Shown in pieces: positions 21,493 through 32,137 of a stretch of 64,000 nt of DNA (its first letter is position 1; every line of letters starts with the position of its first letter). The notes below the pieces were generated by a model. That model was not told where the DNA came from and did not search any database. It worked only from the letters and a program-made list of their open reading frames with translations. The DNA is from Parabacteroides sp. Lineage in GTDB: Bacteria; Bacteroidota; Bacteroidia; Bacteroidales; Tannerellaceae. A program made the position numbers and the translations under genes. The stretch covers positions 1 through 64,000 of the forward strand of contig JALFJR010000002.1 of NCBI GenBank assembly GCA_022775005.1. The letters run 5' to 3'.

Positions 21493-22566
21493 TTATATGT
21501 ACTCGAAATAGAAGAAATCCGTCCATCCGGTGTTGGCCGCATAGAGATGCTGTTTGCCTCGATAGACAAAGCCTAATCGCTCATAGAGTTTATGGGCGGG
21601 GAGATTCGTGGCGAGCGCATCGAGCCGGATCGCTTTCATCCCGTTGGCTTTAGCCAGGGCGATGGCTTCACGTACCAATTGGGCACCGATGCCTCGACCT
21701 TGGTAGTCAGGATTGACTGCCAGGATATGGATCACCGCTACCTCGTCGTCGGGCAGTTCTTGGCTCCAAGCAATGGCATGGTAATCCTCGCCTTGGAACA
21801 TTGTCACAGCCATGGCGCCCACTATTGTTTCTCCCTCTTTGTAGAGATAGAAGCTGTTCCCTTGGATATACTTGTTGTAATCCTCCTCGGTGGGGTAGAG
21901 TCCCTGCTTCCAACGACCATAGGTCGGCATGTGGGTAGTGTCGTTTACTACATGCGCATAGAAGGCCTCGACTGCGGAAAAATCCTCGGCGGTAGCCGGA
22001 ACCAATTTCTTGGGTTGCCCAGCTAAGGGAATCATTACGCCACATTGGAAATCAGGTGATTGGATGTCCGTCCCGCCATACCACTCCATCGAAGAGGCGT
22101 TGCTGGCCACCTTGAATTCCGGGTGCTGCGGCAACCATTCGTGATAAACCTGGTGGAATTGTTGCTGGAAAGCCGCCATACCTCCTTTGAAGTGAACTTT
22201 CAGCCAAGCACCGTTGTGTATCGGATAGAGATGCAATCCTTCGGGCACCTCGCCCCCTTGGTAGGTTCCTGCAATGACGTAGGTGAAAGTCTTTGCATTG
22301 CAGGCCGTGAAGTTTTCCTCCGCACAGGTCGAACAATTGTGGTTCGGCAACTCGCAGGTGCAGAGGGCATACTCACCGATATGGTTGTCAATCGCCGCTT
22401 GCTGTTGGGCATTCGGAGCCTTTCCCTCTATCACGACCGGCTTGATCAAAGTCTCGAAATATTCACCCCAGAACTTCGGGCATTCCGTGGCTCCTTGGTT
22501 GAACGGAATCGGTTTGGCTATGCCGATAAGCTGCGCACCTTGCAGCGTGATGATCTCGTGTCTCAT
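21493..22566 (-). CDS. GyrI-like/AraC effector-binding domain fused to GNAT acetyltransferase
   Basis: N-terminal GyrI-like region with CTCELPNHNCSTCAEENFTAC; C-terminal GNAT motif HILAVNPDYQGRGIGAQLVREAI. Confidence 0.8.
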   Translation of the reverse strand: MRHEIITLQGAQLIGIAKPIPFNQGATECPKFWGEYFETLIKPVVIEGKAPNAQQQAAIDNHIGEYALCTCELPNHNCSTCAEENFTACNAKTFTYVIAGTYQGGEVPEGLHLYPIHNGAWLKVHFKGGMAAFQQQFHQVYHEWLPQHPEFKVASNASSMEWYGGTDIQSPDFQCGVMIPLAGQPKKLVPATAEDFSAVEAFYAHVVNDTTHMPTYGRWKQGLYPTEEDYNKYIQGNSFYLYKEGETIVGAMAVTMFQGEDYHAIAWSQELPDDEVAVIHILAVNPDYQGRGIGAQLVREAIALAKANGMKAIRLDALATNLPAHKLYERLGFVYRGKQHLYAANTGWTDFFYFEYI

Positions 22567-22723
22567 ATCATGTCCTTTTTTAGAAGTAACGTTTTTGCAA
22601 AAGTAAGTAAAATGAGAGGAATGGATTGGTATAATTCGGACATTTGTGGCAGTGGGCAGTAGGGTATCTAAAAAATAAAACTACTTTTGTCGAAGCTATT
22701 TATTAATTATTGTATAAAGATCC

Positions 22724-24028
22724 ATGAAAAAAGACAACTGGCTCACGTCGGCCTTTGGTTTTGATCCTAAAACCATGACGGTGAAGAAAGAGATTTTGGG
22801 TGGCTTGACCACTTTCCTTACGATGGCTTATATCTTAGCCGTTAACCCAACTATTCTTGGAGGAACCGGTATGGATAGTCAAGCCGTATTTACAACTACG
22901 GCATTAGCTTCATTGATTGCGACTTTGGTAATGGCTTTCTATGCGAAACTGCCTTTTGCCTTGGCTCCTGCAATGGGTCTCAATGCCTTTTTCGCTTATA
23001 CGGTCGTCATGGCGATGGGCTATTCTTGGCAGTTTGCTTTGACTGCTGTCTTTATCGAAGGACTTCTTTTTATCTTGATGACTTTAACCGGATTGCGGGA
23101 GAAGATTGTCGATGCGATTCCTCCTATGCTTCGCCGAGCTATTTCGCCGGGTATCGGACTTTTTATAGCGTTTATCGGGCTAAAGAACGCTGGAATTATC
23201 ACCAGTAGTCAAGCGACCTACGTCGCATTGGGGAATTTGCATGATCCAGCTGTGCTCTTGGCTTGTTTTGGTATTTTGCTGAGCGCCGTGTTGCTGGTTC
23301 GCCAGGTGACAGGTGCGCTTCTGCTGGGCATATTGGCTACCACTGTGATCGGTATCCCATTGGGGGTTACGCAGTTCCAAGGTGTGGTGAGCACGCCTCC
23401 CAGTATTGCGCCCATCACTTGTCAATTTGATTGGAGTGGCGTATGGAGTTTAGATATGGTGGTTTGTGTCTTTACCTTCCTGTTTATTGACATGTTCGAC
23501 ACGATTGGTACGATGCTTGGAGTGGGTAGCCGAGCAGGATTGGTGGATGAACAGGGGAACATGCCACGATTGAAGCAGGCTTTCATGGCTGATTCTATCG
23601 GTACGACTATCGGTGCTCTTTTGGGTACCTCCACGATCTCAACCTATGTTGAGAGTGCATCGGGCGTGAATGCGGGTGGCCGATCGGGCTTGACAGCGTT
23701 TACTACGGCTGTCTGTTTTGCGTTGGCATTGTTCCTCTCTCCGTTATTCCTTTCCATTCCCTCCGAGGCCACAGCTGCGGCATTGGTGTTGGTGGGTGTG
23801 ATGATGATGGCTGATATTCGTCGGATCAATTTCCAAGATTATGTCAGTGCTGTTCCCTGCTTCGTGTGCATCATTTTCATGCCGTTGGCTTATAGCATTT
23901 CGGATGGCATTTTGCTGGGCATGATCACATGGGTACTGATCCATCTCCTCAGCGGGCATCATCGCACTTTGAGTATCGGGATTGTTATCCTATCGGTGTT
24001 GTTTGTGCTGAAATACGCACTCCTGTAG
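22724..24028 (+). CDS. NCS2 (AzgA-type) purine permease
   Basis: KKEILGGLTTFLTMAYILAVNP, GLNAFFAYTVV, FLFIDMFDTIGTMLGVG. Confidence 0.92.
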   Translation: MKKDNWLTSAFGFDPKTMTVKKEILGGLTTFLTMAYILAVNPTILGGTGMDSQAVFTTTALASLIATLVMAFYAKLPFALAPAMGLNAFFAYTVVMAMGYSWQFALTAVFIEGLLFILMTLTGLREKIVDAIPPMLRRAISPGIGLFIAFIGLKNAGIITSSQATYVALGNLHDPAVLLACFGILLSAVLLVRQVTGALLLGILATTVIGIPLGVTQFQGVVSTPPSIAPITCQFDWSGVWSLDMVVCVFTFLFIDMFDTIGTMLGVGSRAGLVDEQGNMPRLKQAFMADSIGTTIGALLGTSTISTYVESASGVNAGGRSGLTAFTTAVCFALALFLSPLFLSIPSEATAAALVLVGVMMMADIRRINFQDYVSAVPCFVCIIFMPLAYSISDGILLGMITWVLIHLLSGHHRTLSIGIVILSVLFVLKYALL

Positions 24029-24158
24029 AGACCACGCTACGTCTCTACGTTCTTCTACAAACAGGACAGAGGAGAATGCCCATGTTTTTGCAGAAACCAT
24101 GGGATCTATTTCCGCTTACATCTCTAAGAAAAAGAGCTTGAATACCGATGATTTTTTC

Positions 24159-24242
24159 GTTCCAAACTTTTGAACAGACATTCAAAAGAATGGAACGGCC
24201 GTTCGGAACTTTGGAATGTGCGTTCAGTACTTTCGAACGAAG
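24159..24242 (+). repeat. 4 x 21-bp phased dyad array, copy 1
   Basis: Four consecutive 21-nt units each starting (G/A)TTC with internal GAAC/GAAT; paralogous to 46620-46703. Confidence 0.85.
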
Positions 24243-24257
24243 ATTTAATAGTGATCA

Positions 24258-25178
24258 TCACACTTCCTGTACGGCTCTTGGATCGTGATAGGAGCGGTAG
24301 GCGGAGAAAAGTTCCGGGGTTTGAATCGCCTGCAGGTAGTGCAGGAAGTCCGTGGGCGACATGCCAGAGAACTGCTGAAACTCCCGATAGAAATGGCTAT
24401 GATCGGTGAAGCCAAAATGGTTGATCAAACTGTCGAAGGAGGAGACTGGCATGCTGATCAACCGATTGGCTACTTGATGAAAGCGCTGAATCCGCAAGAG
24501 TTGCTTGGGTGAGAGACCGACGTGTTCGATAAAGACCCGGCGAAATTGTCGCTCGCTGAGGCAAGCCATGTCGGCTAAGGCCTCTATCCGGAGGATCGGC
24601 TGCTGACCGATGGATTGGAACACCTTGGCTAAGGGCTGTTGATAGGGCGACATTTTGGCCTGCGCCAATTGCCGCAACAGGAAAGATTCAAGGCGCGCAA
24701 TGGCCGCATCGCTGCTTTCCGACTCCAACACTTGACTTTTCAGTGTTTTGAAGCCTCGGCTATCTAAGCCCTCGAAATCCACGTTGTTGTTAGTGAAGAG
24801 TCGGCCAGGAATCTCCGTGAGCAGATGGAACGCATAGGGATAAAAGATGACCATGATCATCTCCAGCTCCTCTTCCGTGGAGAGGTGAATGGCCTTCTCG
24901 TAGGGACCGCTAACAGAAGCTTTGGCGCTGAAGTTGGTCTCCTCCTGCACCCAGAACGGTCGCTTGCGGTGGATGATCCACTTGAAACAGCCGGTGGGCA
25001 TGATGATGGGAAACATGCTTTCTTGGTTGGCCTGAATGATCCAATAGTGATGCACGTAGGGGCGCAACAGGGGGGTGGGTTGTATGACTTTAGTTGTTAT
25101 CATGGGCACAAAGGTAACCAACCTTAGGTAATATGAATTTGTAGAAAGGCAAAAAAGAGCGTGTGCCCGAAAGTACAC
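24258..25178 (-). CDS. AraC-family transcriptional regulator
   Basis: C-terminal HTH LADMACLSERQFRRVFIEHVGLSPKQLLRIQRF...FGFTDHSHFYREFQQFSGMSPTDF. Confidence 0.88.
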   Translation of the reverse strand: MYFRAHALFCLSTNSYYLRLVTFVPMITTKVIQPTPLLRPYVHHYWIIQANQESMFPIIMPTGCFKWIIHRKRPFWVQEETNFSAKASVSGPYEKAIHLSTEEELEMIMVIFYPYAFHLLTEIPGRLFTNNNVDFEGLDSRGFKTLKSQVLESESSDAAIARLESFLLRQLAQAKMSPYQQPLAKVFQSIGQQPILRIEALADMACLSERQFRRVFIEHVGLSPKQLLRIQRFHQVANRLISMPVSSFDSLINHFGFTDHSHFYREFQQFSGMSPTDFLHYLQAIQTPELFSAYRSYHDPRAVQEV

Positions 25179-25208
25179 GCTCTTTTCCTGTTGGAGATAT
25201 TACGTTCG

Positions 25209-25976
25209 CTATCGAATGATACCTAACTTGGAGGCACTGATGAAATCGATGAGGTGTTGTATCTCATCGCTCATGGGTACCTGATCATGCACCATAAGCA
25301 ATGCGTCTGTCAAGCTGCAATTGCTTTGATAAATAATGCGGTAGGCATGACTGAGGTGCTTGATCACCTTCTCGTCGAAGCCTTCATGCTGCATGACCAT
25401 GGCGTTCACACCATAATAGGTGGTTGGCTCCTTGGCTCCTACGATGTAGGGCGGGATGTCTTTGCGGAATCGACAGCCAGTTTGTATCATCGACCAGGTA
25501 CCTACCCGGCAACCTTGGCTCACCAATACATTACCACCAAAGATCACATAATCCTCCATCTGGCAATTACCGGAGATCTTGCAGCCGTAGCCAAAGACAC
25601 TGTGGTTGCCAATCTGTGTATCGTGGGAGATATGTACCCCCTCATGAATGAAATTGCCGTTGCCAATGCGGGTCGCCCCCTCCGCTTTCGAGGAGCGATT
25701 GATCACCACGTTCTCTCGGATGACATTGTCATCACCGATAATCGCTAAAGTGCCACCTCCTTTGTAGGCGAAGTCTTGCGGCTCTGCGGCAATCACCGCA
25801 CCATTATAAATCTTGTTGCGGCAACCTAAACGTGTACCACTCATGAGGCTGGCGTAAGGCATGATCTCGCAATCATCGCCAATCTCGACATTCTTATCAA
25901 TGTAAGCGAAAGGATGGATGGTGACACCCGTCCCAATTTTCGCTTCTTTATCTACGTAAGCTAATGGACTAATCAT
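25209..25976 (-). CDS. LpxA-like acyl-ACP--UDP-N-acetylglucosamine O-acyltransferase
   Basis: Left-handed beta-helix hexapeptide repeats, NVVINRSSKAEGATRIGNGNFIHEGVHISHDTQIGNH. Confidence 0.85.
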   Translation of the reverse strand: MISPLAYVDKEAKIGTGVTIHPFAYIDKNVEIGDDCEIMPYASLMSGTRLGCRNKIYNGAVIAAEPQDFAYKGGGTLAIIGDDNVIRENVVINRSSKAEGATRIGNGNFIHEGVHISHDTQIGNHSVFGYGCKISGNCQMEDYVIFGGNVLVSQGCRVGTWSMIQTGCRFRKDIPPYIVGAKEPTTYYGVNAMVMQHEGFDEKVIKHLSHAYRIIYQSNCSLTDALLMVHDQVPMSDEIQHLIDFISASKLGIIR

Positions 25977-25995
25977 GATTCTTCATTTAAGGTTA

Positions 25996-27420
25996 TTATT
26001 TTCTTCCGCCACCCAAGGCACTATACAGGTCGATAACGGCTTGGATGCGCTGTACATTGTCTGACACTTCTGATAGCTGTGCGCTCAACAGATTCTGTTG
26101 AGCCGTCAGGATCTCCAAATAGGAAGCACCACCACTCTGGAACAAATCTTTCGTGTAAGAAACCGCCTTGGTCAATTGATCGACACGGCCTTGATCCTCA
26201 ATCAGCTTACGCTCCGTAGCATCATAGAGATAGAGCGCATCGCTCACCTCTTTGCCTGCCTTGAGGATGGCCTGCTGATAGTTCATCTTGGCGATCTGCT
26301 CCTCTGCCTTGGTTACCTTCAAGTTGGCAATCAGTTTACCACGGTTGAAGATGGGTTGTGCTAACTGTCCGATCGCATCCCACATGAACTGTCCCGGGTT
26401 AGGCAACTTATTCCCGGCTGAACCATTCAGCCAACCTGCGTTAGCCGTGATGGTCACGCTCGGATAGAAGGCCGCACGGGCTTGGTTGGTCTGATAGTAA
26501 GCGCTGGCCAAGTTCATCTCCGCCACCTTCACGTCGGGACGGTTCTCTAACAGCTGCAAAGGCACACCTGCCAACAAATCCTTCGGTAACTCCTGTTGAT
26601 CAAGCGTGCCTCGTTTGATTTGCTGGGGAGCCTTAGCCAATAAGATAGAAAGCGCATTCTCAACCTCACGTACAGAGCGATTCAGCTCGATGTGAGAGGC
26701 CTCCACCTGATGCAAGGCAGCCCGCATTTGTACAACCGCAGCCTCTGTGGTCATACCTGCCTCTTTCATTGCTTCCATCACACGGACATTCTCCTTATAG
26801 ATACCAACCGTTTGTGCTGTAATATCTACTTGGCGATCCAACATCAACAGGGAGTAGTAGGTGTTGGCAATGCCACAAATGAGTTGTGAACGAACGGCTT
26901 GACAGCTATATTGACTCTTCAGATAGGCTGCACGTTGCCCGCGAGAGGCGTTCAGCAACTTACCAAACAGGTCGATCTCCCAGCTGGCTGAGCCCGAAGC
27001 CCGATAAGTCTTTGTTGGGTCGGCGCCATCGTAGCTATACAACTCGCCTTGCCCTGCGATGTTGATAGAGGGCAGGTAGGCCAAACGAGCAGAGGTCAGC
27101 AGCGCCTTCGACTCCTCCACACGCAGGATAGCCGCTTGCATATCTACGTTGTTTGCCAATCCCTCCTCAATCAAGGCCTGCAGTTGGGGATCTTGGAACA
27201 CCTCCTGCCATGGCAGATTGGCGATGTTGGTCGTGTCTGTCGTAGCCAAAGGAGCAGCTTCGGCAATCGGATCCCGATAGATGCCGTTCGTCTCAATAGA
27301 CTCTGGCCGATCGTATGCCTTGTAAATATGGCAACCACTTAATAAAGCGGTTGCGCATACCATATATATATATTGTCTCTTCATGCTAATTTTATTCTTT
27401 GATTTTAGCGTATTGTTCAA
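25996..27420 (-). CDS. NodT-type outer membrane efflux lipoprotein
   Basis: Lipobox LLSGCHIYKAYDRPE; NLPWQEVFQDPQLQALIEEGLANN; true start probably MKRQYIYM (27384). Confidence 0.92.
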   Translation of the reverse strand: MNNTLKSKNKISMKRQYIYMVCATALLSGCHIYKAYDRPESIETNGIYRDPIAEAAPLATTDTTNIANLPWQEVFQDPQLQALIEEGLANNVDMQAAILRVEESKALLTSARLAYLPSINIAGQGELYSYDGADPTKTYRASGSASWEIDLFGKLLNASRGQRAAYLKSQYSCQAVRSQLICGIANTYYSLLMLDRQVDITAQTVGIYKENVRVMEAMKEAGMTTEAAVVQMRAALHQVEASHIELNRSVREVENALSILLAKAPQQIKRGTLDQQELPKDLLAGVPLQLLENRPDVKVAEMNLASAYYQTNQARAAFYPSVTITANAGWLNGSAGNKLPNPGQFMWDAIGQLAQPIFNRGKLIANLKVTKAEEQIAKMNYQQAILKAGKEVSDALYLYDATERKLIEDQGRVDQLTKAVSYTKDLFQSGGASYLEILTAQQNLLSAQLSEVSDNVQRIQAVIDLYSALGGGRK

Positions 27421-30400
27421 TTTCAGAGGTCATATCGCTATTGTCCAAATCCTTCCACTCAATCGGCTTGACTTTCTCTTGCAGATACTGGAAGGCAACG
27501 AACAAGGCAGGCACGATAAAGATCTGGCAGATCATACCGATAAACATACCTCCGATCGCAGCTGTACCCAAGGTACGGTTACCATGTGCGCCTACACCGA
27601 AGGCGAACATCATCGGGAGCAAACCAACAACCATAGCCAAAGAGGTCATTAAGATCGGACGCAAACGAGCGGCTGCGCCTAAGACTGCGGCCCAGGTGAT
27701 GCTCATACCCATGCGTCGGCGATCCAAAGCGAACTCTACGATCAAGATGGCGTTCTTGGCCAACAAACCGATCAACATGATTAAAGCGATCTGCATATAG
27801 ATGTTGTTCGACATCGTGCCCAGGATCATCTTCAAGGCAGAGATGTTACCGATCGCACCGAAGATACGCACGAAGATGAAGCTACCCAACAAACCGAAGG
27901 GCACGGAGAGCAATACCGCCATCGGCAGGATGTAACTCTCATACTGCGCACTTAGCAACAGATAGACGAACAAGAAGCAGAGCAAGAAGATCAATGCCGT
28001 GGTGCTGCCACTGGTGCTGGCCTCCTCACGGGCCATACCTCCTAACTCATAGGTAAATCCGGCGGGCAGATTCTCCTTGGCTACCTCGGCGATCGCCTGC
28101 AACGCCTGACCACTGGTGTACCCATCGGCTTGCGCCACCATCACCTTCATGGAGGTAAACATGTTGAAACGGTTGATGATGTCCGGGCCATACACCTTTT
28201 TCATGGAGATGAATTGAGTGATAGGAGCCATCTCGCTGCCACTCTTCACCTTGATGTTCTTCAACGACTCCATGTTCGCACGCAGATCAGGCTCAGCCTG
28301 CACCATCACACGATACATCTTACCGAAGCGGTTGAAGTTGGAGGCATAAAGACCACCATAATAACCTTGCAGCGTGGAGAGAATATCGCTCGGGCTGATG
28401 CCTGCACGCTTACAAGCAGCCGCATCGATGTCAAACTCATACTGCGGGAAGTTCGGGTTGAAGGTAGATTGCGCAGACTTGATCTCCGGACGTGCTTGCA
28501 ACGCCGCTAAGTAGTCGTTGACCACATCGAAGAAGTGATTCAAGTCACCACCGGTCTTATCCTGCATGTTCAACTCAATATCGTTAGAGGTGGAATAACC
28601 GGGGATCATAGGCGGCGTGAAGAAAAGTACCTGACCCTCTTTCACGACCTTCTGCGCACGCATGAACAGGGTACTATATACGATGTCGGCACTCTGAGTC
28701 ATGGATCGCTCCTCCCAGTTCTTCAGCTTGATGATGAAAGAGCCATAAGAGGCACCGCGACCACCGATGAAGCTATAACCAATGATGGATGTGCGTGACT
28801 CTACCGCCGGATCGGCTGCGATCAAGCTATCCACCTTATTCATCGCCTCAATCGTGCTTTCCTGTGAAGCTCCTGGTGGCATCGTGATCGCACCCATGAT
28901 CGTACCCGTATCCTCGCTCGGTACCATACCCGTCGGTGTGGTTTGCATCAAGAACATCATCAATACAATAGAGCCGGTGACAATACCGAAAGAGAGCCAT
29001 TTCTTCTGGATGAAGAAAAGCACCTGCTTCTTGTATTTCGTCAACAACGAATCGTAAGCGGCATTGAAAGAGGTATGGAAACGACTGACAAACGTGCTCT
29101 TTTTCTCTCCATGTCCCTCATCGTGCGGCTTCAAGAAGATCGCACAAAGAGCCGGACTCAACGTCAAGGCGTTCAAGGCCGAAAGACCGATAGAGATAGC
29201 CATCGTCAAACCGAACTGGCGATAGAAGACACCCGCCGTACCGCTCATGAAAGATACCGGAATAAACACGGACATCATGACCAACGTAATGGAGACGATC
29301 GCACCACCCAATTCGTTCATGGCATCGATGGAAGCTAACTTGGCGGACTTATAGCCTTGATCCAACTTCGCATGGACACCTTCGACGACCACAATCGCAT
29401 CATCGACCACAATTGCGATAGCCAATACCAACGCACAAAGGGTCAACAGGTTCAAGCTAAATCCAATCATAGATAGCAAGAAGAAGGTACCGATCAAAGC
29501 CACCGGGATGGCGATAGCCGGGATCAAGGTAGAACGCATATCCTGCAAGAAGATATAGACCACGATGAACACCAAGATAAAAGCCTCGATCAAGGTCTTG
29601 AGCACCTCATGGATTGAGGCGAACAAGAAGTCGTTGGCATTCATGGAGACATTGATCTGCAATCCCGGGGGCAAAGCCGCCTCTTGCTCTTTCAGCAACG
29701 CCTCGATGTCGCTAATGGTTTGTGTCGCATTAGATCCTGCCATCTGGAAGACGATACAGGTCACTGCGTTATGTCCATCAACCTTGTTCAAGTTCGTATA
29801 GGCCTGACGACCCAGCTCCACATCGGCGATATCCTTCAAGCGCAACACCTGTCCGTCAGGCAAAGCCTTGATAACGATCTCCTCAAACTCTTCTGCCTCT
29901 TGCAGACGACCTTTGTAGCGAATCGTATATTGGAAAGTCTGGTTGCCCTGCTCACCAAACTGACCCGGAGCGGCCTCGACATTCTGTTCAGCAAGGGCTG
30001 CCGTGACATTAGCAGGAACCAAGCCATATTGCGCCATTACATCGGGCTTCAACCAAATACGCATGGAGTAGTTAGAACCCATCACCATCGCGTCACCCAC
30101 ACCGGATACACGCTGTACCTCTGGGATCAAGTTGATCTTCGCGTAGTTCTCGATAAATTCCGTAGTGTAACGATCCTCCACATCCGAGAGGGAGAAGATG
30201 ATCAACATAGAGTTCTGACGTTTCTGCGTCGTGACACCGATCTTGGTTACCTCGGCAGGTAGCAAACCTTGCGCCATAGAGACACGATTCTGCACATTGA
30301 CTGCCGCCATATCGGGATCGGTACCCTGCTTGAAATAAATCGAGATATTACCCATACCGTTGTTGGATGCCTCGGAACTCATGTACATCATGTTCTCCAC

Positions 30401-30616
30401 ACCATTGATCTGATCCTCCAACGGGGCAATCACACTATTCAATACCGTCTGCGCATTCGCACCCGGATAGGTGGCACTAACCATGACCGTAGGGGGTGCG
30501 ATGTCCGGATACTGGGTGATTGGCAAGGAAACCAAACCAATGGCACCCAAGATGACGATCAAAATAGAGATCACCGTGGAAAGCACCGGACGGTTAATAA
30601 AGTTATCTAATTTCAT
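27392..30616 (-). CDS. RND efflux permease, HAE1 family
   Basis: 1074 aa; MKLDNFINRPVLSTVISILIVILGAIGLVSLPITQYPDIAPPTV, IAIVVDDAIVVVEGV. Confidence 0.95.
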   Translation of the reverse strand: MKLDNFINRPVLSTVISILIVILGAIGLVSLPITQYPDIAPPTVMVSATYPGANAQTVLNSVIAPLEDQINGVENMMYMSSEASNNGMGNISIYFKQGTDPDMAAVNVQNRVSMAQGLLPAEVTKIGVTTQKRQNSMLIIFSLSDVEDRYTTEFIENYAKINLIPEVQRVSGVGDAMVMGSNYSMRIWLKPDVMAQYGLVPANVTAALAEQNVEAAPGQFGEQGNQTFQYTIRYKGRLQEAEEFEEIVIKALPDGQVLRLKDIADVELGRQAYTNLNKVDGHNAVTCIVFQMAGSNATQTISDIEALLKEQEAALPPGLQINVSMNANDFLFASIHEVLKTLIEAFILVFIVVYIFLQDMRSTLIPAIAIPVALIGTFFLLSMIGFSLNLLTLCALVLAIAIVVDDAIVVVEGVHAKLDQGYKSAKLASIDAMNELGGAIVSITLVMMSVFIPVSFMSGTAGVFYRQFGLTMAISIGLSALNALTLSPALCAIFLKPHDEGHGEKKSTFVSRFHTSFNAAYDSLLTKYKKQVLFFIQKKWLSFGIVTGSIVLMMFLMQTTPTGMVPSEDTGTIMGAITMPPGASQESTIEAMNKVDSLIAADPAVESRTSIIGYSFIGGRGASYGSFIIKLKNWEERSMTQSADIVYSTLFMRAQKVVKEGQVLFFTPPMIPGYSTSNDIELNMQDKTGGDLNHFFDVVNDYLAALQARPEIKSAQSTFNPNFPQYEFDIDAAACKRAGISPSDILSTLQGYYGGLYASNFNRFGKMYRVMVQAEPDLRANMESLKNIKVKSGSEMAPITQFISMKKVYGPDIINRFNMFTSMKVMVAQADGYTSGQALQAIAEVAKENLPAGFTYELGGMAREEASTSGSTTALIFLLCFLFVYLLLSAQYESYILPMAVLLSVPFGLLGSFIFVRIFGAIGNISALKMILGTMSNNIYMQIALIMLIGLLAKNAILIVEFALDRRRMGMSITWAAVLGAAARLRPILMTSLAMVVGLLPMMFAFGVGAHGNRTLGTAAIGGMFIGMICQIFIVPALFVAFQYLQEKVKPIEWKDLDNSDMTSEIEQYAKIKE

Positions 30617-30655
30617 ATTTTTCTGTTTTAGTCAACACAAGTCATACTCACTGAA

Positions 30656-31864
30656 TTAATTGAAAGCAGATTGCAGGTTACCCTCTTTTTGATCTTTCAC
30701 GGCTTGATCGTATTTCGCTTTCTGTTGCTCCGGCGTGAGGGGCACGATCTCCTGGCCGTCTCTTACCTTCTGCACACCTTCGATCACGATCTTATCGCCC
30801 GACTTCAAGCCGTTGGTCACGATATAGTTCTTGCCGTCGTTCAATGAGGAGATGACCACCTCCGTATTCTTTACCTTGTTGTCTGCCTGCAATACAAAGA
30901 CGAACTTCTTGTCTTGGATCTCAACGGTGGCTGATTGTGGAATGATCATGATGTTCTCCATCGTGTAGGGGAATACCACGCTACCCGATCCACCGCTACG
31001 CAAAATGTTATCGGTGTTGGGGAAGATCGCGCGCATGCTGACCGAACCGGTCGATTGGTCAATCACACCACTGACGGCATCAATCTTTCCTTTGTATTTG
31101 TAGAGGCTCTCATCTGCCAAACGTAATTGTACGTCCGGCATCTTTTCCAATTGCTCTTTCAACGTGCCGCCTGCCTTTGTCAGATTCAGCAACTCTTTCT
31201 CGGTCATAGAGAAATAGACATACATTTCGCCAATCTCAGAGACCGTGGTCAACGGCTTAGCGATAGATGGACTTACCAAGCTACCTACACGATAGGGGAA
31301 GGTACCTACTACTCCATTTGATGGACTGGTCACCGTACAGAACGACAGGTTCTGGTTGGCACTGATCAGCTGTGCCTCGGCTTGCGCAAGGGTTGCTTTG
31401 GCTGACAGCAATTGGTTGACCGCCGATTGATACTCGAAGTCGCTGATGATCTGTTTCTCATGCAGTATCTTCTTGTTTTGCTCTGTTAATGTCAAGGTAT
31501 TGACACTTGCTTTCGCCATCTCTACTGCCGCTTTCGCTTGACGGACAGCCGCCGCATATTGGGTCGGGTCGATTTGAAACAAAGCCTGTCCTTTTCGAAC
31601 GGTCGCACCCTCATCTACACACAGTTTCACCACAAATCCGGAAACTTGTGGACGAACTTCAATGTCTTGTGTGCCTCGGATCGTGGCTGGATAAGAGGTC
31701 GATTGATCACTGGTTGTTGTACTAACGGTCATGACCGTAAACTCATTGTCGCCGATTTTCATGCCTCCCTCGCTGCTTCCACAGGCGGTTAATAAAGACA
31801 TACCCATCGCGCATAAGGCAATCTGCCTTAACGGTGTCACTGTTAATCTCAGCATCTGATACAT
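30656..31864 (-). CDS. RND efflux periplasmic adaptor (AcrA type)
   Basis: Lipobox LLTACGSS; VRPQVSGFVVKLCVDEGATVRKGQALFQIDP. Confidence 0.93.
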   Translation of the reverse strand: MYQMLRLTVTPLRQIALCAMGMSLLTACGSSEGGMKIGDNEFTVMTVSTTTSDQSTSYPATIRGTQDIEVRPQVSGFVVKLCVDEGATVRKGQALFQIDPTQYAAAVRQAKAAVEMAKASVNTLTLTEQNKKILHEKQIISDFEYQSAVNQLLSAKATLAQAEAQLISANQNLSFCTVTSPSNGVVGTFPYRVGSLVSPSIAKPLTTVSEIGEMYVYFSMTEKELLNLTKAGGTLKEQLEKMPDVQLRLADESLYKYKGKIDAVSGVIDQSTGSVSMRAIFPNTDNILRSGGSGSVVFPYTMENIMIIPQSATVEIQDKKFVFVLQADNKVKNTEVVISSLNDGKNYIVTNGLKSGDKIVIEGVQKVRDGQEIVPLTPEQQKAKYDQAVKDQKEGNLQSAFN

Positions 31865-32137
31865 ATTATAGTTTAATTTTCGTCAAAATAGAAGAGCCTT
31901 GCGCAGGCCCTACCACTGTTGCATTCCTAAAAAAGTCGGTTTTACTCGTTGATTAGGTTGTACAAAAGTAGGAAAAAACAGACTAATATTGACCTAAACG
32001 GATATTTTTTACCACAATTAACAGCTTGGAATTGGTGCTTTGGTTGTTTCCTCTAACTTTTTCGTCTTATTTAAAAATCGGATTGTCATTTTCGAGAAAT
32101 AGGCTTACTTTTGTGTCTGTCAAAAACAGGAATAGCA

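Noticed and set aside
24159-24242. CRISPR array
   Set aside because: Units are 21 bp with no longer constant repeat and no unique spacers, and no cas genes are present in the window.
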